Origin: Castor canadensis
Lineage: Eukaryota > Chordata > Mammalia > Rodentia > Castoridae
Assembly: GCF_047511655.1 (NCBI RefSeq)
Contig: NC_133397.1
Location: 14,347,501-14,411,500 of the forward strand
Direction of reading: 5' to 3'
Length of the DNA stretch: 64,000 nt
Every line of letters starts with the position of its first letter. The first letter of the stretch is position 1. A program made the position numbers and the translations under genes. Under the pieces are notes generated by a model, which was not told the DNA's origin, did not search any database, and saw only the letters and a program-made list of their open reading frames with translations. This document shows positions 22,458 to 33,649 of this stretch, one piece after another.

Positions 22458-22625
22458 TCTATTTTATTATTATTGTTATTGTTGTGCTGGGTGGGGGCAC
22501 ATTGCAGCATTTACAAGGGTTCTTAAAATGTATCAAATATATCATACTTGAATTTACCCCTTCCACTGTCCTCCTTCATCCCTCTTCCCCTGATTCCTGT
22601 TCCAGGAAATCATTGTATTTTTTCA
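22458..22625 (-). repeat. L1-like 3'-tail repeat, reversed
   Basis: 'TATTATTATTGTTATTGTTG', 'GGGTGGGGGCACATTGCAGC', 'ATTTACAAGGGTTCTTAAAA', 'ATATCATACTTGAATTTACC' then a C/T-rich block. The reverse complement runs from a G-rich block to a short conserved tail ending in AATAATAATAAAA, which parallels the G-rich tail family at 4046/6535/62275 but is a distinct subfamily. I recall very similar text from other rodent genomes. Confidence 0.5.
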
Positions 22626-25254
22626 ATTCCTTAGAGCTTCACTAAGATTTCCTAGGTTAGATACCCTCCATTCTCCCATCTAAACTCCCCAGTGAACATT
22701 GCAGTAGGGAAAGAGAGACAATTCAATCCCCTTTCCAGATATAAAAGAATCCACTGTACTGTGTGCCTTCAAACCAGGCCAACCAGTACAATCCCACAGA
22801 TATGGGACCAATAACAATGCACCTTAAACAAGCCATCTCCATTGGTTGCAAATGCCTCTGACCTTCCCCCATTACTTTTCACATTCTTTTCCACCCCTGG
22901 ATCTATTACTCATCTCTTTTATTTCCAACATACAAAATCTGTTCCACACTATTCATTCCTTGGGATGAAGCCCAGCTTTTCTATTTAACATTGCTCTTGG
23001 TATTTCTTCTCTGACAAGGTATGTGTTCCCATCCCGTGATGCTAGCTTTCCTGCCAGTATCTCAGCACAGTTTGAACTGAGTATCACCAGAACATCTTCC
23101 CCCTCCTCTCCAAACACTTGAACAAGGCTTTGAAAACACTGTCAGGCCAATTTGATCCACTTTAACTGTAACACCAAAGAAAAGAGCTTGTGTTAAGAGT
23201 TATAAGTGGTTGCCTTAAAACTTCTTGAGTTCAGTGGGACCTTCTCATAGAGCCTTTGGTCATCACTCTATGCTGATGCTCTTGACTGGATTTCCAAAGT
23301 CTAAGACAGGGGCAAAGCACTCACTGTACAGCCAGAACTGCCAACATCTCCCAACCTCATGGTTAGCCTGAAAGGACAATTGCATGCACATCCTACAGCT
23401 GTCTGTCCAGATGCAGGCCAAGACTGACAGCCACTTAATGCAGCCTTACCTTGACATCCTGAAATGAACTGTGAGGTCATTTCATTTGCTGTGAATAGTT
23501 CATTGCTCTTAAGGAAATTTTAGCCAGAGATTGCAGTTTTATATTCAGAGATAATGATAACATGATTATAAAAAATATATAAATACATGTATGTACACAT
23601 ATAATTAATGTATTTTAAAATATACTTCAATAACAGTCAATCGTCACATAGAGGACTGATTAGATATATATCATGTTTGATGGAATTCAAATCTAATAAT
23701 ATATCCCTATTCTAAACCATCCACCTAAAAACCCAGGTAGGAGAGTAAGAGTCTGTAGAAAGATAACATGAAAGTAGATCCTTGGAGTCCTAGCAAGGGT
23801 TGCTTCAATTTTTAGTCACTAATGGAATTTTGACTTGTTGAAAAGGAAAAACAAACAACAACAAATGTTCCACCTCTTTGTGTACAGCTTAATCTCCTAG
23901 AGATTAGGGAATGTGCTTTAATAAAAATTGCCAAATCTAAAATAGGTGCTTCTTAAATGTTTTAGTTCATTCTTTTCCTTGTACTCAGGTAGTGATTAAC
24001 TCAGAACTTGAGTGCTTTGGTGGCATTTTTACCTGTTTCCCAGACTTGAATCAAGACAAACCTGTGATAAGCTAGGTTTTTTAGCTATGCCCTTCTCCAT
24101 CAGAATCTATAATCTGACGAAAGGAAAGAATCTATTTTAGGATTTCCCATGTCCACTGTGGTTCTGAGTAATGCCTGAGACTTGTTATCTAGCAATTAAG
24201 GAAGAAAAGAAGAGAAATTATGTTTACCTTTTCCACACTGTTAAGCTTTCTGTACCTAACCTTGAACACTTAATACTGTGCTGAGTTATGATTCATCTGG
24301 GAGTGATGGTTTTATTTATAAATGTAGGAAATAAAACTTAACACTCACTAGAATGGCTAAGTTTAATGAAAAAAATAAAACACATACTTAAAAACTATCA
24401 ATGATAGAAAATGAAAACTAAGCTACTTCCATTGCTGAAAGACTCTTAGGTCTTTCTCCTTTTACTTTCTAACATCTACCAAAATAATAACAACAATGGT
24501 ACTAATTTTCATTTGATTGTTATCCATCTGGAAAGTCTTGCCCTAAAATCACATGCCTAAAGACTTGTCCTCCTTTAAGCTTCTTTTTGCCTGACTTCTT
24601 TCATGATAACCCTCAACAAACTCCTCATCTTCCCCCTTTCTTGTGCTCACCACCAGCCATTCCATTGCTCAGTAGCCTGCATATTACTAATAGTACATTA
24701 TCTTCCTGATGCTATTCATTTACTTCTTATATCTTTCCTCCAAACTGGGTACTACTTCAGAAGAAGACCTTTTATTTCTCTGAACCATAGGCAAGACATT
24801 GTGGTCACTAAGTAAGTATCTATTATTGACATATGTTTCAGACATTATGTTTAATATATTGTTTCACTTATATCTATATAGAATACAGAATTTAATATAT
24901 ACAATTTTCTTTAGAACATAAGGCAAAAGAATGTCAACTGTTATTGACTGTGCCACAGTTCTTAAAATGATGTCAGTTTAACTTGAAAAACTATGATCAA
25001 ATGTCCTTTTATACATTTATGTCAATGAACACAGAAGAAGCTGAAACAGGTATAAGCAAGAGTGAGCACATACAGTATTTCCTTGAAATGCTAGTTGATG
25101 TCACTTTTAATGTTAAGGGTTTGTGCTTTGGAGCATGTGGCTACCTGGCTGAACAGTAACTTGAAAAACAAGCAACTGAGAGTGATGTTCAATTCTCATG
25201 CTTTTCTTCCCTCATCAAGTCACTTTCTAGATGATTGAAAATTAAATCTTAATT
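22626..25254. other. No recognised gene
   Basis: Long unassigned stretch. Small chance frames only. AT-rich with short TA-type microsatellite-like text near 23565-23640. No confident repeat. Confidence 0.4.
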
Positions 25255-25261
25255 CTGATAC

Positions 25262-25432
25262 AAACCTTCCCAGCATAGGTTTACATTAAAATCATCTGTT
25301 GTGATTTGGAAAAATACAAATCTCATTGCCTACTTTCAGATATTTTCATTCAATTGATCAGAGGGTTAGTATTTATTAAAAGTCCCCAAGGTGATTTATA
25401 ATGTGCAACCAGAATTGAAAAACACTGACATT
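25262..25432. mobile_element. MER5-like hAT DNA transposon fossil
   Basis: The left part ('TTTACATTAAAATCATCTGT') and the right part ('AAGGTGATTTATAATGTGCA', 'ACCAGAATTGAAAAACACTG') are diverged inverted versions of the MER5-type terminal text. 'TTAGTATTTATTAAAAGTCC' is the typical internal block. Non-autonomous, no coding capacity. Confidence 0.6.
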
Positions 25433-25986
25433 GCATTTGATTTATTGATTCCTAACTCTGAGCTCTGATTATTGCATATCCTAAGTGCCCCTCCCCAAAA
25501 TAAGTAACAATCCAGCTTCCATTTTGCCTCAGAGAATGGGGATTTATTATGTTTCAAGAGAAAAATACAATCCTAAAAGATCTGGTATGATGGACAGAAG
25601 CTTGATGACAGTTACAGATCTCTGGGGCACCTTGGGTCTGTCCACTTCTTCCTCTGCACAGAGCCATGCTGTGACTGCTAGACCAATAGCTACAGATCCT
25701 GAATTAATCCAGAAGACATTTCTCTGATAGTAGGATGATAGTCCCACCATCTAGCAAAATGGCATCAAAATATCTGTAGGCAATTTAGTGTTCATCCTGA
25801 GAGGTGGGACAGTGAAGAAATGTGAAAGTCTAGTTCTTGACAAAAGTATGGGAAAGGCCATTTTTTTCTCAAGTGTTATACAGTTCACAACTGTGAACAA
25901 GAAGAAGAAGGAAGAGAAAAATCTTCCCAGAATAGGCCCATTTCCATATTATATGAGATGAATCACCCTTCAAAGTAAGGTCCATT
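25433..25986. other. No recognised gene
   Basis: Two overlapping chance frames (25485-25727 + and 25547-25750 -) without family resemblance. It ends at the L1 insertion point. Confidence 0.4.
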
Positions 25987-25988
25987 AA

Positions 25989-26000
25989 AAATTGCTGTGG
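25989..26000. repeat. L1 target-site duplication, left copy
   Basis: AAATTGCTGTGG, matching AAATTGCTATGG at 32960-32971 with one difference. The preceding text TT/AAAA fits the L1 endonuclease cleavage preference. Confidence 0.8.
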
Positions 26001-26005
26001 GATTC

Positions 26006-26014
26006 CAAGATGGC
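26006..26014 (+). promoter_or_regulatory. YY1-type motif at L1 start
   Basis: CAAGATGGC lies 6-14 bp inside the element's first base. The core matches the YY1 consensus and the position matches that of the YY1 site in primate L1. Confidence 0.7.
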
Positions 26015-26865
26015 AGCTAGAGGGAAGAAGTGGAAAGCATGCCTCCTACAGTAAAATCTTAGAGAGACGCTGGATATACACCTTACAGACAAAACCACCA
26101 AGAAGAGGCAAAACTTTGACCCCTCCACACCTCCAGCCTGTGCAGAGCATCTCCACTTCACATTAAACGGAGAAACCAGGAGGGCTCCTGCGCCGCCAGA
26201 TGGCAGTGCCCAGATGGCTTGGAAAGATGCGGACCACAAGGTGAGCTAAGTGGTACACAGTACTTCCACAGACAACCCTGGGCCACATCAGTGTAGTCCC
26301 CTGGACAGACTGACCCCCACCCAGGGAAAAAAGAGAACAATAAAGAACAATAAAGACAATAAAGAGCAATAAAAACAATAAAGACACGTAGTAAAGAGGG
26401 TGGGGTGCAGTGAGCACCAAAAAGGGAGAGAGGGGAATCACTCACAGAAGTGTAAATAAACATGCCAGGCCAGACAAGGCAGGAGCGGCAGCACACACCC
26501 AGCAACTGGGAGCAGGAAAGCTTGTAAAAGTGGCAGTGGGAGGAAAACTCCACAGGAGAGGGGGGAAGACCCATTTCCCACATGAGCTGTGAATAAACAC
26601 ACTGGCCTGAGAAAGCAGGTGCAGTGTCACCTCCCCCAGTGTGCTTGGAAAGGAAAAAGCTTGTAGCAGCAGCTCACACACAGGAGAGCTTTGAGTAAAC
26701 AGAGCCTGCAGGGCCAGGTGAGTGCTAAGCTCACCCCAGAGATCTGCATAAATAACACCTCCAGAAACAGCAGGCTGACAGCAGCAGGCAGGCAAGTCAC
26801 AGCCGCATACAGCCATTCACAGAACTGTCTCCATACTCTTTTTTTTTCTTCTCTCTCTCCTTACC

Positions 26866-27083
26866 TTTGATGAGACAACAATTGAACTACGCCTGCATGC
26901 TGAAAAACTAACTGAAATTGTATTGCATTTGAACATGGGACATTTTGTGGGGTTTTTTGTTTGTTTTGTGTGGTTTTGGTTTATTTTATTTTTCCCCTTT
27001 GATGAGACAACTACAGAGCAACATCTGAGGCACCATCTCCAGGATTAGAAGCTGAGGGATGAACACCAAAATTGCATTTGAAC
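26866..27083 (+). repeat. Diverged tandem duplication in L1 5' UTR
   Basis: TTTGATGAGACAAC occurs at 26866-26879 and 26998-27011, and ATTGCATTTGAAC at 26922-26934 and 27071-27083, in the same order. The two halves (unit about 130-150 bp) are diverged copies. Mouse L1s carry tandem promoter monomers; whether this is analogous is inference. Confidence 0.65.
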
Positions 27084-27535
27084 TTGGAGATTTTTTTTAT
27101 TTTTTTATTTTTATTTTTATATATTTTTTCATTTATTTATCTTTTTTATTTATTTTTTTATTTTCAATCTTCTCTCTGTCTCTCTAATGCCTTTTCAGCT
27201 TACAGTTGAATAGTACACTGTCTCTCCCTGTTTATAGCTTTGAAATTTTTTTGTTTCTTTGTTTTGTTCTTTTCTACTTGTTTATTTGTTTTTCCCTTTC
27301 CCTTTAACTTCTTTGCTTTCCATCTCCTCTCACCCTTTCATTCTAAATATAACTAGTGCTATTATTACAAGCCAGAAAATACTTAATTGCACACAGTACA
27401 AGGACAATAACAACACTAAGGGCAATGAAGGGAAGACAGAAAAAACAGGGAAATTAGCTTCCCGACAGCAAAAAATTAGCACAGAAACAAGAGGGAAATG
27501 AAGAAAATAGATACTCAGATCCAGACTCCAACAAA

Positions 27536-28627
27536 ATGAAGAAAAACTTTGCCAAAGAACCCAATGAAGCCCACAAGAATAATCTAAAAGAAGAAATACT
27601 ACAGGTACTCAATGAGAATTTTATAGAGATGATACTGGATATGGTAAACCAAAATGTACAGGAGACACTCAAGAAATTCCAAGACAACAAAAATAGAGAA
27701 TTTGAAAAAGCAAAAGAAGAAATAAAGGAAACCATAGAAGCACTGTATAAACACCAAAGTGAAACAAAGAACATGATTAATAAAGAGATAAATGAACTCA
27801 GGACAAAAATAGACAACATTAAAGAGGAAATGACTCAGGATATGGAAAACTTCAGAAAAAAGAACAAAACAGAATTGCAAAACAAAACAGAAGGCCAATC
27901 CAGCAGAACAAAAAAAACAGAAGACAGAATCTCAGAACTAGAAGATGAAATGGTAATTAAAGGAAAAACCAAAGAACTATTAATTAAACAGCTCAAAACC
28001 TGTGAAAAGAAAATGCAAGAACTCACCAATTCCAACAAAAGACCAAACCTGACAATCATGGGCATTGAAGAAGGAGAAGAGGTGCAAGCAAAGGGAATGA
28101 GTAATATATTCAACAAAATAATAGCAGAAAATTTCCCAAATCTAGAGAAAGATATCCCCACACAGATGCAAGAGGCCTCCAGAACACCAAACAGACCAGA
28201 TCAAAATAGAACTACCCCATGACATATCATCATTAAAACAACAAGTTCAGAAACTAAGGAAAGAATATTGAAGGCTGTAAGAGAGAAAAAACAAGTAACA
28301 TACAAAGGTAAACCCATCAAAATCACATCAGACTTCTCAACAGAAATATTAAAAGCAAGAAGAGCGTGGGGTGAGATCTTCTGGGCACTGAATAAAAATA
28401 ACTACAACCCCAGGATACTCTACTCAGCAAAGCTATCATTCAAAATAGATGGAGCAATAAAAGTCTTCCAAGATAAGCAGAAACTAAAACAATATGTGAC
28501 CACAAAGCCACCACTACAAAAGATTCTTCAAGGGATTCTGCACATAGAAAGTGAAACCCAACTTAACCATGAAAAGACAGGCAGCACCAAACCACAGGAA
28601 AAGAAGAAGCAAGACAGTAGTGAGTAA
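27536..28627 (+). pseudogene. L1 ORF1 (RNA-binding chaperone), one nonsense codon
   Basis: ORF1p is the trimeric RNA-binding protein of the L1 particle. The frame spans 363 codons from the ATG at 27536, within the usual 340-370 range for rodent ORF1p. Residues about 17-160 are a long, charged, heptad-rich coiled coil (L/I/M spaced among K/E). The RRM begins near residue 169 (RPNLTIMGIEEGEE). The C-terminal domain follows from about 243, with the conserved ILKAVREKKQVTYKG block. A TGA at codon 229 (28220-28222) splits the protein; the same frame continues open to TAA-type termination at 28625-28627. The family usually has Arg (CGA) there, so a C-to-T change at CpG is the likely cause. Confidence 0.93.
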
Positions 28628-28677
28628 CCTCAACTTAGGTACACACAATCAAACCTTCAAACAACTAAGACAACTAA

Positions 28678-31600
28678 ATGATAGGAATCACCACATACCT
28701 ATCAGTACTAACACTTAATGTAAACAGACTTAATTCACCCATCAAAAGGCACTGCTTGATGAAATGGATTAAAAAGGAAGATCCAACAATTTGGTGCTTA
28801 CAGGAGACCCATCTCACCGACAGAAATAAGCATAGGCTTAGGATGAAAGACTGGAAGAAGATTTACCAAGACAATGGTCCCCAAAAACAGGCAGGAGTAG
28901 CAATACTTATCTCTGACAAAGTAGACTTCAAACCTACATTGATCAAACAAGATAAAGAAGGACATTCCATACTAATAAAAGGGGAAATAGACCAAAAGGA
29001 AATATTATCAACCTGAATGCACCCAATGTCAATGCACCCAATTTCATCAAACATAACCTGAAAGACCTAAAAGCATATATTAATGCCAACACAGTGGTTG
29101 TGGGAGACTTTAACACCCCATTATCATCAATAGATAGGTCAACCAAACAAAAAATCAATAAAGAAATTCAAGATCTAAAAAATACAATAGATCAAAGGGA
29201 CCTACTTGATGTCTACAGAACATTTCTTCCAACTTCTACACACAATATACAATCTTCTCAGCAACCCATGGAACCTTCTCCAAAATAGATCATATCCTAG
29301 GGCACAAAGCAAGCCTCAGCAAATATAAGAAAATAGAAATTATACAGTGCACACTATCTGATCACAATGAAATAAAACTAGAACTCAACAACAAAAGTAA
29401 AGACAAAAAACATGCAAACAGCTGGAAACTGAATAACTATTACTTAATCAACAATGGCTCATTGATGAAATAAAAGAGAAAATTAAAAAGTTCCTGGGAG
29501 TCAATGAAAATGAAAACACAACCTACCGGAACCTATGGGACACAGCAAAGGCAGTCCTGAGAGGAAAGTTTATAGCCATGAGTGCATATATTAAAAAGAT
29601 TGAAAGATCCCAAATCAATGACCTAATGATACATCTCAAACTCCTAGAAAAACAAGAACAAACAAATCCTAAAACAAACAGAAGGAGAGAAATACTAAAA
29701 ATAAGAGCTGAAATCAACAAAATAAGAACCAAAAACACCATACAAAGAATTAATGAAACAAAAGTTGGTTCTTTGGAAAAATAAACAAGATCAACAGACC
29801 CTTGGCAAACCTGACTAAAATGAGGAGAGAAAAAACCCAAATTAGTAGAATCAGGAATGCAAAAAGGGAGATAACCACAAACACCATGGAAGTCTAGGAT
29901 ATCATCAGAGACTACTTTGAGAACCTATATTCAAATAAATTTGAAAATCTTAAAGAAATGGACAGATTTCAAGATACATATGATCATCCAAAACTGTACC
30001 AAGAGGAAATTAATCACCTGCATAGATCTATAACACTAAATGAAATTGAAGAAGCAATCAATAGTCTCCCGAAAATGAAAAGTCCAGGACCTGATGGATT
30101 CTCTGCTGAATTCTATCAATCCGTTAATGAAGAACTGATACCAACCCTCCTTAAACTGTTCAACGAAATAAAAAGGGAAGCAAAACTGCCTAACACATTT
30201 TATGAAGCCAGTATTACATTTATCCCAAAACCAGACAAAGACACCTCCAAAAAGGAGAACTATAGGCCAATCTCCTTAATGAACATTGATGTAAAAATCC
30301 TCAATGAAATAATAGCAAACTGAATTCAACAACACGTCAAAAAGATTATTCACCATGACCAAGTAGGCTTCATCCCAGGGATGCAGGGGTGGTTCAACAT
30401 ATAAAAATCAATAAACGTAATAAACCACATTAACAGAAGCAAAGACAAAAACCACTTGATCATCTCAATAGATGCAGAAAAAGCCTTTGATGAGATCCAA
30501 CACCATTTTATGATAAAAGCTCTAAGAAAACTAAGAATAGAAGGAAAGTACTTCAGCATTATAAAAGCTATATATGACAAACCTACAGACAGCATTATAC
30601 TTAACAGAGAAAAACTGAAACCATTCCCTCTAAAATCAGGAACCAGACAAGGATGCCCACTATCTCCACTCCTATTCAACATAGTACTGGAATTCCTAGC
30701 CAGAGCAACTAGGCAAGAAGAAGGAATAAAAGGAATACAAATAGGTAAAGAAACTGTCAAAATATCCCTATTTGCAGACGACATGATCCTATACCTTAAA
30801 GACCCAAAAAGCTCTACTCAGAAGCTCCTAGACACCATCAATAGTTATAGCAAGGTAGCAGGATATAAAATCAACATAGAAAAATCATTAGCATTTCTAT
30901 ACACTAACAATGAGCAAACTGAAAAAGAATGTATGAAAACAATTCCATTTACAATAGCCTCAAAAAAAATCAAATACCTAGGTGTAAACCTAACAAAAGA
31001 TGTGAATGACTCTACAAGGAAATTATAAAGTTCTGAAGAAAGAGATTGAGGAAGACTATAGAAAGTGGAGAGATGTCCCATGCTCATGGATTGGTAGAAT
31101 CAACATAGTAAAAATGTCAATACTCCCAAAAGTAATCTACATGTTTAATGCAATTCCCATCAAAATTCCAATGACATTCACTAAAGAGATTGAAAAATCT
31201 ACTGTGAAATTTATATGGAATAGCCAAGGCAATACTCAGTCAAAAGAACAATGCTGGAGGTATCACAATACCTGACTTCAAACTATATTACAAAGCAATA
31301 ACAATAAAAACAGCATGGTACTGGCACAAAAACAGACATGAAGACCAGTGGAACAGAATAGAGGACCCAGATATGAACCACACAACTATAACCAACTTGT
31401 CTTTGACAAAAGCACTAAAAATATACGATGGAGAAATAGCAGCCCCTTCAACAAAAACTATTGGGAAAACTGGTTAGCAGTCTGCAAAAAACTGAAACTA
31501 GATCCATGAATATCACCCTATACGAATATTAACTCAAAATGAATCGAGGATCTTAATATCAGACCACAAACTCTAAAGTTGATACAGGAAAGAGTAGGAA

Positions 31601-32480
31601 ATACTCTGGAATTAATATGTATAGGTAAGAACTTTCTCAATGGGACCCCAGCCAGCACAGCAACTGAGAGATAACATAGATAAATGGGACTTCATAAAAC
31701 TAAAAAGCTTCTGTTCATCAAAAGAAATGGTCTCTAAACTGAAAAGAACACCCACAAAGTGGGAGAAAATATTTGCCAGCTACACATCAGACAAAGGACT
31801 GATAACCAGAATATATAAGGAACTTAAGAAACTAAATTCTCCCAAAACTAATGAACCAATAAAGATATGGGCAAGTGAACTAAACAGAACTTTCTCAAAA
31901 GAAGAAATTCAAATGGCCAAAAAAACACATGAAAAAATGCTCACCATCTCTAGCAATAAAGGAAATGCAAATTAAAATCACACTAAGATTCTACCTCACC
32001 CCTGTTAGAATAGCCATCATTAGCAACACCACCAACAACAGGTGTTGGCGAGGATGCGGGGAAAAAGGAACCCTCTTACACTGTTGGTGGGAATGTAAAC
32101 TAGTACAACCACTCTGGAAAAAAATTTGGAGGCTACTTAAAAAGCTAAACATTGATCTACCATGTGATCCAGCAATACCACTCTTGGGGATATACCCAAA
32201 AGACTGTGACACAGGTTACTCCAGAGGCACCTGCACACCCATGTTTATTGCGGCACTATTCATAATAGCCAAGTTATGGAAACAGCCAAGATGCCCCACC
32301 ACTGACAAATGGATCAAGAAAATGTGGTATCAATACACAATGGAATTCTATGTGTATAGATAGAATGAAATCTTATCATTCTCAAATAAATAGATGGAAC
32401 TGGAGAACATCATTCTGAGTGAGGTTAGCCAGGCTCACAAGACCAATAATCATATGTTCTTCCTCATATGTGGACTTTAG
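28678..32480 (+). pseudogene. L1 ORF2 (endonuclease and reverse transcriptase), multiply broken
   Basis: ORF2p nicks target DNA and reverse-transcribes L1 RNA. The ATG at 28678 follows ORF1 by 50 bp. Endonuclease landmarks: LNVNRLN and QETHL (N and E), GDFNTPLS near 29103 (D and N) and SDH at 29357-29365. RT landmarks: SPGPDGF near 30080, SIDAEKAFD near 30465, [14 protein letters not shown] near 30640, and the catalytic FADD at 30771-30782. The C-terminal CX3CX7HX4C motif (CWRGC...HCWWEC) lies near 32045-32100. Reading frame shifts occur near 29012, 29250, 29460, 29770, 31015, 31250 and 31930, and in-frame stops at 29895, 30321, 30402 and 32361. The motifs are intact individually, but no complete protein can be made. 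Confidence 0.93.
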
Positions 32481-32959
32481 ATCTAGGGCAAACCCAGCAA
32501 GGGGATTGGACTTTGGTCACCTGATAAAGTGAGAGCACACAAGGGAGGTATGAAGATAGGTAAGAAACCCAAAAAACATGATAGTTTTATGTCCTCAATG
32601 CAAAGGATATAATGCAGAAACTTTAAAGCATCAGAGTCCAATAGGATAAAGGGGTCGGGAACTAGAGAAAAGGTTAGTTAGAGAAGAATTAACCTAGAAG
32701 GTAACACACATGTACAGAAAAGCAATGCAAGTCAACTCCCTGTATAGCTATCCTTATCTCAACTAGCAAAAACGCTTTGTCCTTCCTACTATTGCTTATA
32801 CTCTCTCTACAACAAAATTAGAGATAAGGGCAAAATAGTTTCTGCCTGGAAGTGAGGGGGTGGGGAAGAGGGAGAGGGTTGGGAAAAAGGAGAGGGTGGG
32901 GGGAGAGGGGGAGGGGGAGAAATGTCCCAAACATTGTATGTGCATGTGAATAAACAAAT
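32481..32959 (+). other. L1 3' UTR with G-rich tract
   Basis: Follows the TAG at 32478-32480. It holds a polypurine stretch at 32855-32929 with many runs of three or more G (GGGGGTGGGGAAGAGGGAGA, GGGTGGGGGGAGAGGGGGAG), a potential G-quadruplex, which is a known common feature of L1 3' UTRs. The end 'TGTATGTGCATGTGAATAAA' contains AATAAA and runs into the tail. The minus-strand copy at 43688 shows the complementary C-rich tract at about 43745-43805. Confidence 0.85.
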
Positions 32960-32971
32960 AAATTGCTATGG
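32960..32971. repeat. L1 target-site duplication, right copy
   Basis: AAATTGCTATGG, one base different from the left copy at 25989-26000. Confidence 0.8.
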
Positions 32972-33411
32972 TATAAGGGGTTTACTGGTCACAGAAGAAG
33001 ACATCAGATGGATTCAATGTAGCCCTGTTAGAAAGAAAAACATTTACTCCTAAACAAATACGAAATGGGATCACCTAAATAGGCATAGCAGTAACATTTC
33101 CTATTGATAGCCAAAAGACACCCAGATCACATACTCTTTTTCCCAGGGACAGTTACCTCTGCAAGTCCCTCAAGCACTGAAAATTTAGCCAGTTAGAAAA
33201 TGAGCCCAACTTACTCTCCTACTTTCTCAGTCTTGGGCAATTGCATTACCCACAGCCTGTGCTAGAAGCTTGAGACATACCTTCACTCTTCTTCCTTGTC
33301 CTTCCCCTCTATGTCCAATTGCTTATCAAGTATTACCAGTTCTCTCCCATTTTTATCTCAGCTAGCTCAATACTAGTTCAAACTAGGGCCTTATTATCAC
33401 TTGTATACATC
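32972..33411. other. No recognised feature
   Basis: Unassigned DNA after the L1. No gene or confident repeat. Confidence 0.4.
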
Positions 33412-33640
33412 ATAAATTGTCAAACTATTACCCTTAGGCCAAATTCTGACCTTCTACCAATTTTTGCAAACAAAGATTTATTGGAACAGTCATGCATTCA
33501 TTTACAAGTTGTCTAGCACTTTTTTCAGGATACATTGGTAAAGTTGTATACTGGCAACTGAGAACACATATGGCCTACAAAAGCAAAAATACTATCTAGC
33601 CATTTAGAGGATAAACTTGGTAGCTCCTGGTCTAGGTCAT
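33412..33640. mobile_element. hAT-type DNA transposon fossil
   Basis: 'GTCAAACTATTACCCTTAGG', 'CCAAATTCTGACCTTCTACC', 'GATTTATTGGAACAGTCATG', 'ATGGCCTACAAAAGC' and 'CTAGCCATTTAGAGGATAAA' follow the order of the common mammalian hAT element with 'ggcaaactttttctgtaaagggcc' ends. Diverged, non-coding. Confidence 0.65.
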
Positions 33641-33649
33641 TGCAGGCTA

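Larger units (their letters stand above)
26001..27535 (+). promoter_or_regulatory. L1 5' UTR (internal promoter region)
   Basis: It starts GATTCCAAGATGGCAGCTAG at the insertion junction. CAAGATGGC at 26006-26014 is the YY1-type motif found at the same place in human L1, where it positions transcription start. Other features: a cluster of five AATAAA words at 26339-26382, a diverged tandem duplication at 26866-27083, and very T-rich text at 27088-27300. Antisense open frames cover 26158-26816. That this region acts as a promoter is inferred from position and family; it is not shown by sequence alone. Confidence 0.75.
26001..32959 (+). mobile_element. Full-length L1 retrotransposon, decayed
   Basis: All parts of an L1 are present in order: 5' UTR (26001-27535), ORF1 (27536-28627), a 50-bp spacer, ORF2 (28678-32480) and a 3' UTR with a G-rich tract, ending in an A-rich tail. 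The element is about 7 kb, a normal full length, and is flanked by near-identical 12-bp duplications. ORF1 has one nonsense codon and ORF2 several frameshifts and stops, so it cannot move by itself. A relative with a less decayed ORF2 tail lies at 43688-44600. The match in every region to the L1 clade is strong; the subfamily is not named. Confidence 0.95.

Noticed and set aside
27454..28161. Hydrophobic antisense frames of about 100-120 codons opposite L1 ORF1
   Set aside because: They are the reverse complement of A-rich coiled-coil coding DNA, which gives F/L/S-rich shadow frames.
32855..32929. G-rich stretch as a telomere-like or regulatory element
   Set aside because: It is the expected L1 3' UTR polypurine tract and recurs in the second L1 copy.
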